DNA of 43,325 nt from Bacillus sp. JCM 19034 (GTDB lineage: Bacteria; Bacillota; Bacilli; Bacillales; Bacillaceae_D): positions 1-43,325 of the forward strand of contig NZ_BAXR01000025.1 of assembly GCF_001310635.1 (NCBI RefSeq), written 5' to 3'. The notes beneath the pieces are model-generated. The model was not told where the DNA came from and did not search any database. It saw nothing but the letters and a program-made list of their open reading frames with translations. The position numbers and the translations under genes were made by a program. Shown piece after piece: positions 36,704 to 43,325 of this stretch. How positions within the stretch are numbered: the first letter of the stretch is position 1; the number at the start of each line of letters is the position of its first letter.

Positions 36704-39077
36704 AGTATCTATCAAGTTAAAAACAATCATTAAACTCGTCCTTTTTCTAGCAGTGGCCACCTCTTTAACTGTAATGATTTTAAAAGATGATTCAGAAATG
36801 ACCATTGATCCTACTCAACCGCCGGAGCTACCTGATCCAGATAGCCAAGAGGTTGAAGGGGAAGGAGCGGAGGAGCTCCCGATCGATGGAGAAGTACCGA
36901 TCGATGCACCAATTGATGTACCCGAAGCAGAACAATTTGATATTGATGATTTAGGAATGGAGAATCGTCCAACTGTTGTTGAAGAGAAGCAGGAAGAAAT
37001 AGACGACCATCAATTTCTTACAGAGAATGAGACGCTGGAGCTTTATGTAAAAGAGGAGAATCTATCGATTATTTTAAGAGAAAAAGAGACTGGTGCTGTT
37101 ATGTACTCCACGGTAAAAGATCCGGTTGATAGTAATGAAGAATGGACGAACTTCATGAGATCACCAATTATTATGGAATATCTTGTAGGAACAAACATTG
37201 TCACATACCGTGCGGATATGTATTCAGAAAATCCAGAGAAGGAGCTCCACTTTCATGAAGCTGGGTTTGATGCACATATATCTTACCCGGAATTAGAGAT
37301 TTCTTATCAATTTCACGTTACGTTAACAGATTCAGGTATTTCAGTTGAAATTCCACAAGAATCGATTGTTGAGGAGAGTGACCGCTATAAAGTATCAGGT
37401 TTTTATGTGTATCCGTTTCTTGGTTATTCAAAGTTGGGTGAACGAGAAGGGTATATGTTTATTCCTGACGGTTCAGGAGCATTAATTCACTTGAAGGATA
37501 ATGACGGTAGATATCGACAGCCTTTTTCCAAAATGGTTTATGGAGATAATGTCGGAATTGATGATTCATACGTATTGTCGTTATTTAATCGAATGAATCC
37601 ATATAACGATCCTGAAAAGATACTGGCCCCTGTGTTCGGGATGGTCCAAACAGACTCTGAAATAGGTTATTTAGGAATTATAGAAGAGGGTCAATATAGT
37701 GCCAGAATTGAAGCTTATCCAAGTGGAGCGATATTACCTTATAACTGGATCACGACGAAGTTTATTTATCGCCAAGTATACAATCAACCAACTAGTCAAG
37801 ATTCAGGAACGATGGTCGTCCGACAACGAGAAAAGAACGATTTTGATATTAAAGTAAGGTATGAATTTGTTTCTCAAGATGAAGCTACTTATTTTGGATT
37901 GGCAGAAGTGTATCGTGATTATTTACTAACATCAGGTGCGATTGCAAAAAAAGGGGACGATTTCCAACTACGAGTTGATTTTTTTGGAGCAGATGTAGAA
38001 GAAGGTCTCATCTTTAAGAAAGAAGTTCCAATGACGACGTTTAGTCAAGCAGCGGAAATTCTTAATGACTTGCAGCATTCGGGTGTTGAACGGATTTTAT
38101 CTACCTACAAAGGCTGGCAAAATAAAGGTTTCTATGGTGGGTTACCGATTCGTTCCTTTAATCCAGAATCTACGTTAGAAGATGGAATGACCTTAGGTGA
38201 ACTAGTAGCTGAGAGTGAGCAGCACAACATCGATATGTATCTATATCATGATGCTTTACGAGCCAATCCAGATGAGAATCGTGGGTCGCGGTATAAAACG
38301 ATGAAGAAGTTTAATAAACGAACATTCAATGAGGAGATTTATGGGAATGTGTATGATTTCTTTCACTACTTGCAACCAGATTCAACTGTTTCTATCATGG
38401 AGCGTATGAAGGCGGAATATCAGGATCATGATATCGAGAATGTGTTGATTAGTGGGATTTCGAATGAATTGTTTTCTTATAGTGAAAGGAGGAAAGAATA
38501 CGACCGGGTTCGTACAAAAAATTACTATGAATCAACAATCGCAGAATATGCAGAAACGTTTGATTTAATGTTGGAGCAACCGTTCGCTTATTTATGGAAG
38601 TATACAGATGCCTTTATTGATTTGCCGATGAGTTCTTCTAATTATGTGTTCACAGATGAAGATATTCCATTTATTGCATTGACATTAAAAGGGATTGTTC
38701 CGATGTATTCTGAATATACAAATTTCCAAGCGAATCAACGAGAGTTTTTCTTAAAGCTTGTTGAACAAGGCGTCAGTCCATCTTTTTATATAACATACGA
38801 GGATCCATCTGAATTGTTGTATACGAATTCTTCTCATATTTATAGTTCTAAATATGATCGTTATGAAGATACGATGGTCGAGTTCTATCATGAGCTTAGT
38901 TCGATCTACGATTTGATCCAAGATGCTGTTATTACCGATTATGTACGATTCGGTCACATAACAAAAGTGACGTACGAAAATGGGACGGTTGTGTATGTGA
39001 ACTATTCAGAAGATAAAGGTGAAATAGATGGATATGAAATTGAAGGTCTTTCATACAAGGTGGTGAGTCAATCATGA
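36690..39077 (+). CDS. Membrane-anchored DUF5696 protein, probable glycosidase-like TIM barrel
   Basis: TTG 36690 behind AGGGGG is preferred over the in-frame TTG 36654. The product of about 795 residues has one N-terminal helix (TIIKLVLFLAVATSLTVMIL), a Pro/Asp/Glu-rich wall-spanning linker (34-110), a beta-sandwich region (LELYVKEENLSIILREKETG), and a barrel-like domain with GYMFIPDGSGALIHL, ILSTYKGWQNKGFYGGLP, NIDMYLYHDALRANP, NVLISGISNELFSY and TLKGIVPMYSEYTNFQ. The pattern matches DUF5696, whose organisation resembles clan GH-A-type barrels. Acidic residues in DALRANPDENR or ISNELF might be catalytic; that is a guess. Overlaps on both sides (14 bp and 4 bp) show tight coupling. Confidence 0.8.
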   Translation: MKIGKVSIKLKTIIKLVLFLAVATSLTVMILKDDSEMTIDPTQPPELPDPDSQEVEGEGAEELPIDGEVPIDAPIDVPEAEQFDIDDLGMENRPTVVEEKQEEIDDHQFLTENETLELYVKEENLSIILREKETGAVMYSTVKDPVDSNEEWTNFMRSPIIMEYLVGTNIVTYRADMYSENPEKELHFHEAGFDAHISYPELEISYQFHVTLTDSGISVEIPQESIVEESDRYKVSGFYVYPFLGYSKLGEREGYMFIPDGSGALIHLKDNDGRYRQPFSKMVYGDNVGIDDSYVLSLFNRMNPYNDPEKILAPVFGMVQTDSEIGYLGIIEEGQYSARIEAYPSGAILPYNWITTKFIYRQVYNQPTSQDSGTMVVRQREKNDFDIKVRYEFVSQDEATYFGLAEVYRDYLLTSGAIAKKGDDFQLRVDFFGADVEEGLIFKKEVPMTTFSQAAEILNDLQHSGVERILSTYKGWQNKGFYGGLPIRSFNPESTLEDGMTLGELVAESEQHNIDMYLYHDALRANPDENRGSRYKTMKKFNKRTFNEEIYGNVYDFFHYLQPDSTVSIMERMKAEYQDHDIENVLISGISNELFSYSERRKEYDRVRTKNYYESTIAEYAETFDLMLEQPFAYLWKYTDAFIDLPMSSSNYVFTDEDIPFIALTLKGIVPMYSEYTNFQANQREFFLKLVEQGVSPSFYITYEDPSELLYTNSSHIYSSKYDRYEDTMVEFYHELSSIYDLIQDAVITDYVRFGHITKVTYENGTVVYVNYSEDKGEIDGYEIEGLSYKVVSQS

Positions 39078-39934
39078 TAAAGCTTAATCGAAAAAGTCTC
39101 TATGGCTACCTATTTATTTCACCTTGGATTGTTGGCTTTTTACTTCTCGTTATGTGGCCGATGATTCAATCCATTTATTTCAGCTTAAATAATATGAGGA
39201 TTACTCCTGCTGGGTTGCAGTTTCGTTTCGCCGGTTTTAATAATTACCTTGACGTTTGGTTAAAGGATATGTTTTTCATCCAAGAGTTGTTACAGTTCAT
39301 GCTAAACATTTCCTTGAGAGTTCCAGTAATTGTTGTATTTGCATTAATCATCGCGATGCTTCTGAATCAGAAGGTAAAGTTTCAAGGGACATTTCGAACG
39401 ATCTTCTTTTTACCGGTGATTGTAGCTAGTGGTCCTGTTATTGATCAGTTAATTAACCAGGGGGCAACGTCAATCCCGATGCTTGATCAGGGTGTAATAT
39501 TAAGTATTTTAACTCAGTTTTTGCCTATGTGGTTAGCTCAGGTCGTTAGTGAACTGTTTAATCAAATTATTGTCATTTTATGGTACTCAGGTGTCCAAAT
39601 TTTAATTTTTCTCGCGGTCTTACAAAAAATTGATTCGTCGATGTATGAGGCAGCGATGATAGACGGTGCCTCTGGTTGGGAATGTTTTTGGAAAATTACA
39701 TTGCCAACAATTAAGCCGATCATTTTAATTAACTTTGTTTATACGCTTGTTACGTTAGCTAACAGTAATCAGAATCAAATTATTCAATTAATTTACTCGA
39801 ATATGTTCTCGGCTACAAGAGGGTATGGATTTGCCTCGGCGATGGCTTGGATGTACGCAGTCATAATTACAATTTTATTGGTGGTAATTTTCTTCATCTT
39901 TAGAGAGAAGAAGCCACCAAAGAGATCGATTTAG
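39074..39934 (+). CDS. CUT1 sugar ABC permease, second pair (MalF-like)
   Basis: The start ATG 39074 overlaps the DUF5696 stop (ATGA). It has 286 residues and six helices. The EAA loop is EAAMIDGASGWECFWKITLP (about residue 193). An opening like SLYGYLFISPWIVGFLLLV is typical of MalF/LacF-type permeases. It forms the second transporter with the next gene and the lipoprotein at 40991. Confidence 0.9.
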   Translation: MIKLNRKSLYGYLFISPWIVGFLLLVMWPMIQSIYFSLNNMRITPAGLQFRFAGFNNYLDVWLKDMFFIQELLQFMLNISLRVPVIVVFALIIAMLLNQKVKFQGTFRTIFFLPVIVASGPVIDQLINQGATSIPMLDQGVILSILTQFLPMWLAQVVSELFNQIIVILWYSGVQILIFLAVLQKIDSSMYEAAMIDGASGWECFWKITLPTIKPIILINFVYTLVTLANSNQNQIIQLIYSNMFSATRGYGFASAMAWMYAVIITILLVVIFFIFREKKPPKRSI

Positions 39935-39948
39935 AGAGGAGGAATTTC

Positions 39949-40949
39949 ATGGAGATCCCTGTTATTCAAAACGTAAAGACGTTTTTAAGGATCAAGAGCG
40001 ATCGCCGAAAGAAAAGCTAGCTATTGTATGGGGAAAAATATTTCGCTTCTTATTCGGCTTCAATAATCGTAAAGGACTTTTATTGAAAGTCATTATATAT
40101 ACACTTCTCATGTGTATTGGTTTTGTTTACTTGTATCCGGTACTCCATATGTTTATTACGAGTATTAAATCGCTTGAAGATTTACTAGATAGCTCGATAA
40201 ATTGGATTCCATCCACTTTATATACTGATAATTATCAGCAAGCCTATTCGGTCATGAATATTCGCCAATCTTTTACCGGTAGCTTTCTAATCGCGGCAAT
40301 ACCAACTGTATTCCAAGTGGTGGTCGCTGCATTAGTCGGTTATGGATTTGCACGTTACTCCTTTCCGTTAAAAAAACTATGGTTTGGATTAATGATTTTT
40401 AGTTTTATCGTACCACCGCAAATATTAATGATGCCGACATATCAATTGTTTAGTCAGCTTAATTTAACTGGTTCCTTAAATGCATTTATCGTTCCAGCAG
40501 CATTGGGGCAAGGCTTATATAGTACGATTTTCATTTTGATTTTCTATCAATTTTTTAAGCAAACCCCACAATCATTATATGAAGCTGCAGAAGTGGATGG
40601 GGCAAATCAATTAATTTGCTTCTTTAAGATTGCGATTCCGATGGCTGTACCAGCGTTTATAATATCGTTTCTATTTTCATTTGTATGGTATTGGAATGAG
40701 ACGTACTTAACGACTCTCTATTTAACGAGTCAGTCAAATAGTTTAACGACGATCTTATTACAGCTCCAGCAGTTTGAACAAAACTATGAGGCAATGTATC
40801 CTGTCGCAGAAAATAGCCCGAATAAAATTAATGAGGGAATTCGGATGGCAGGAACGATGATTAGTATATTACCTTTACTCGCTATCTACTTTTTCTTGCA
40901 ACGATACTTTGTTGAAAGTGTTGATCGTACTGGTATTGCTGGTGAGTAA
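39949..40949 (+). pseudogene. CUT1 sugar ABC permease, second pair (MalG-like), N-terminal frameshift
   Basis: GAGGAGG precedes ATG 39949. One added base right after the start restores DPCYSKRKDVFKDQERSPKE and a hydrophilic N-terminus before helix 1 (VIIYTLLMCIGFVYLYP at about 40090), giving about 333 residues. The EAA loop EAAEVDGANQLICFFKIAIP is intact. It follows its partner by 14 bp. Confidence 0.87.
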
Positions 40950-40990
40950 TCACCGTGATATAAATAAAATTAAAATATGGGGGAATGAAC

Positions 40991-42439
40991 ATGAAGCAGA
41001 AATTGGTCTTTTATTTGATTTCCATTTTTGTCTTGTCTTTACTAATTGTAGGTTGTTCAAACGATGACAGTGCCGCTGATCCTATCGATGATAATGGTGA
41101 TGGCGATGCAGAGCAAGCAGATGGTTCTTCTGATGGTTTGTCTGAAATGACTACAGAAGAAATTACTCTTACTTATGCATCATGGGCTAATACGGAATTA
41201 AATCGTTATTTAGCAGATCAATTTATGGATCAATATCCAAATATCACTGTTCAGTTAGTTGAGTTGGAACAGGAAGGTTGGAATGATCATCTTACGAATT
41301 TAGCAAGTACAGGTGACTTACCAGATGTGTTTTGGTACATGGGAAATGTTGATGTTCCTATTCGTAATGGTTGGCTTGGAGACATGACGGAATACTTTAA
41401 TAATGACCCAGAATCTAGCACAATTTTGTCTTCGTTACAACAATTTGGTTATTTTGATGGTGAGAGAAAACTTGCTGCTCCTGCGGCTTATCAGCCATAC
41501 ACGATTTACTTAGATGAGAATTTATTTAATCAACAAAATGTTGATATGCCTTCACCTGATTGGACATATAGTGAGATGCTTGAGTTAATGCAAGAAATGA
41601 CCATTCCGGAGCAAGGGATTTTTGGATATAATACGTACACACAAATATTTACAATGGCACCGATTATTAATCAAGATGCTGACGGTGAGTTTGGTTGGGA
41701 TGGCGAATCATATGATTTATCAGAAGATTGGGCAGATGCATTGACACAACATGGGCAATTTGTTCGTAGTGGTGTCCATGCACCTTTCTATGATACTGAT
41801 GAAGCTGAAGCGGCATTTGGTGATCGCTTGTTATGGGCTCCAAGCTCAGGACGATTAGCGATGCAATTAGATGCTTGGTGGACGATGGGCTTATTTGCAG
41901 AACCTGAGTTTGTTGATAAAGGGATTAAGTGGGTTCCTTATCCAGTACCAAAAGGAGATAATGCTGAAACTGAGCGTAAGCCTGCATTTATTGATTTTGG
42001 AACGATTTCAGCATCGACAGAACATCCAAGAGAAGCTTATGAACTATTAAAGTTTTTTGGTTGGGGTAAAGAAGGATGGCTGGCTAAGTTAGACGCATTT
42101 GAAACGTTAGAAAACGATAACGGTGATCTTGTGTTCCAACATCCAGACGGTTTACCTATCATTGATGATCAAGAAATTTGGGATCGGTTAGCTACTTTAT
42201 TACCAGATTCAGAGTATGTTACTAATTTCTTAGAAAGAGCGAAAGAACCAATTCCATTAGGTGGTGCCGCTGCACCTGGGTTCCAAACATTCCTAGATGA
42301 GGTTTATTTTGGTGGGGAATATGGAAATGTTGAGGAAGCGGTCATTAATGGGGAAGTAAATGCCCATGATATTGCACAGAACTTAACGGAAATGATTAAT
42401 CAATATCATGAAGAAGCACTAGAAGAATTGTTCTGGTAA
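40991..42439 (+). CDS. Sugar-binding lipoprotein of ABC importer
   Basis: This protein of about 482 residues has a lipobox LLIVGC (Cys near 22), an acidic low-complexity linker (DDNGDGDAEQADGSSDG), and then a family-1 binding fold: ITLTYASWANTELNRYLADQ, DVFWYMGNVDVPIRNGW, YQPYTIYLDENLFNQQ. ATG 40985 abuts GGGGGA, so ATG 40991 (8-nt spacing) is likelier. It lies 41 bp after permease pair 2 and would deliver an oligosaccharide to it. A hairpin follows, so it probably ends the main operon. Confidence 0.9.
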   Translation: MKQKLVFYLISIFVLSLLIVGCSNDDSAADPIDDNGDGDAEQADGSSDGLSEMTTEEITLTYASWANTELNRYLADQFMDQYPNITVQLVELEQEGWNDHLTNLASTGDLPDVFWYMGNVDVPIRNGWLGDMTEYFNNDPESSTILSSLQQFGYFDGERKLAAPAAYQPYTIYLDENLFNQQNVDMPSPDWTYSEMLELMQEMTIPEQGIFGYNTYTQIFTMAPIINQDADGEFGWDGESYDLSEDWADALTQHGQFVRSGVHAPFYDTDEAEAAFGDRLLWAPSSGRLAMQLDAWWTMGLFAEPEFVDKGIKWVPYPVPKGDNAETERKPAFIDFGTISASTEHPREAYELLKFFGWGKEGWLAKLDAFETLENDNGDLVFQHPDGLPIIDDQEIWDRLATLLPDSEYVTNFLERAKEPIPLGGAAAPGFQTFLDEVYFGGEYGNVEEAVINGEVNAHDIAQNLTEMINQYHEEALEELFW

Positions 42440-42482
42440 AACGATTTGATTGTTTGCTTCTCTTAAAATAGTTCTTCACAAG

Positions 42483-42530
42483 AAGGTTGTCTTAGATGGT
42501 CATTATAGACTTATAAGGCAACCTTTCTAT
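42483..42530 (+). terminator. Hairpin after binding lipoprotein
   Basis: AAGGTTGTCTTA (42483-42494) pairs with TAAGGCAACCTT (42514-42525) with one G-T pair. The tail is TCTATATATA rather than a clean T-run, so termination may be partial. Confidence 0.5.
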
Positions 42531-42556
42531 ATATATTAGCTAAAAAGGAGTTTATT

Positions 42557-43137
42557 ATGAAGAAACAGCCTTACGACTCTTGTCTGGCTACCTAGTATTA
42601 CATATGCTGGTAACCCGGTCATAACTGAAAGGTTTAGTGCTGATCCAACAGCACTCGTTCATGATGGAAAGGTTTTATTTATATGTAGGTAGAGATCAAG
42701 CAGGCTATCCTGGAGAAATTGATTATTTTTATGTTTTAAAAGAGTGGGATGTTTATTCGTCTACAGATATGATCAACTGGCAATTAGAAGGCACATTGCC
42801 ACGAACAGCATTCGAATGGGCTAGAGAAGATTCTGCTTGGGCTTCTCTAGCAATAGAGAGAGATAGGAAATTTTATTGGTATGTAACCGTACTGAATGAT
42901 GATCCTATCTTGGAGAAAAGTGGATATGCGATCGGCGTTGCAGTTTCAGATCATCCAGCTGAAGGATTTACAGATGCTATAGGAGGCCCGCTTGTAAGTA
43001 GCGATATGACTGACACACCAGATTTTATGGATCCAAATCAAACGTGGGATAATATTGATCCGACCGTTTTCATTGATGACAATGGTCAAGCTTATTGGAT
43101 CAGAGGTAGGCGGGAAGTGGACGGGAAATCTAAATAA
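42557..43137 (+). pseudogene. GH43-type glycosidase, frameshifted and truncated at 3' end
   Basis: AAGGAG precedes ATG 42557. After an indel near 42567 the frame reads SLTTLVWLPSITYAGNPVIT, then the GH43 opening ERFSADPTALVHDGKV with the catalytic-base Asp. A missing T near 42672 hides FYLYVGRDQAGYPGE. The propeller continues (WDVYSSTDMINWQLEG, WASLAIERDRKFYWYV) to NIDPTVFIDDNGQAYW, the second conserved Asp. Homology then stops, with an unrelated tail (IRGRREVDGKSK). The catalytic acid Glu and about 100 or more residues are absent. GH43 enzymes act on arabinan, xylan or pectin side chains. The loss is a real rearrangement rather than a simple indel. Confidence 0.78.
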
Positions 43138-43162
43138 GAGAGATGGGTGCCTCCTCTTATTT
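43132..43162 (+). terminator. Hairpin spanning the stop of the truncated GH43 gene
   Basis: AAATAAGAG (43132-43140) pairs with CTCTTATTT (43154-43162). It includes the stop codon of the truncated frame. The T-tail is short. Confidence 0.4.
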
Positions 43163-43250
43163 TATGAATGAGGAATGGTAGCGATTTAATTGCGGTTTAA
43201 ATGGGAAGCAGTCTCGTTTCTTGATCTACGTAATGGGAATTCAGATTGAG

Positions 43251-43325
43251 AATAGGTGCAGGTTTACTGGAGAAAGCAATTCAAACCTTCATAAAAAAGG
43301 AATAGGTGCAGGTTTACGGGAGAAT
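43251..43325. repeat. Right-hand copies of the window-edge repeat family
   Basis: AATAGGTGCAGGTTT occurs at 43251-43265 and 43301-43315, 50 bp apart, with AAACCTTCA before the second copy. The unit matches the left-edge array (13-27, 64-78 and two variants) in the same orientation. The array runs off the right edge. Confidence 0.8.

Overview
This is an AT-rich window from a low-GC Gram-positive bacterium, most likely a Bacillaceae member of the alkaliphilic, polysaccharide-degrading Bacillus/Halalkalibacter type. The pointers are strong AGGAGG ribosome-binding sites, TTG/GTG starts, CcpA-type cre boxes, a GlpP-type leader before glpF, a pectate lyase, and sugar importers that lack their own ATPase, as in MsmX-dependent bacilli. 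The species assignment is inference. About fifteen genes are split by single-base indels, nearly all mended by adding one or two bases, often beside short homopolymers. They are typed 'pseudogene' because the frame is broken here, but the pattern looks more like an error-prone draft assembly than gene decay.

Layout. 1-204: a 51-bp tandem repeat whose relatives reappear at 43251-43325 in the same orientation. 297-4355: a frameshifted membrane protein, a MerR regulator with a textbook 19-bp-spacer promoter, a secreted pectate lyase with a ricin-type lectin domain behind a perfect cre, and a small membrane protein. 4356-6389: a scarred stretch of gene remnants, including two 5'-truncated genes meeting head to head near 5873. 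6390-15749: a LysR regulator divergent from an MFS exporter that has a translationally coupled 31-codon leader ORF, a SAP-domain protein, an RND efflux pump behind a perfect 14-bp inverted repeat, a membrane protein, and a sialate O-acetylesterase-type carbohydrate esterase. 15918-19973: a FetAB-type ABC exporter, then glpF-glpK with promoter, cre and leader terminator. 20353-27753: a DJ-1/PfpI protein, a metallo-beta-lactamase/beta-CASP-like protein, and a three-gene ferric-iron/phosphonate-type ABC importer divergent from a LysR regulator. Their shared promoter region carries four TTAA elements exactly 11 bp apart.

27843-43137 is the most interesting part. It holds an ArsR-type regulator with a long C-terminal domain, an RraA-like protein, and one long co-directional cluster. 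The cluster comprises a very large solute-binding protein with an N-terminal region resembling carbohydrate-binding modules, a CUT1 permease pair, an NHL-propeller/TPR/Yip1-type membrane protein, a membrane-anchored DUF5696 protein (probable TIM-barrel glycosidase-like), a second CUT1 permease pair, a second lipoprotein solute-binding protein, and a GH43 glycosidase truncated just before the right-hand repeats. I read this as a surface glycan capture-processing-import system, under carbon catabolite control and lending on a shared MsmX-type ATPase encoded elsewhere. I know of no demonstrated function for the Yip1/DUF5696 pair in this setting.
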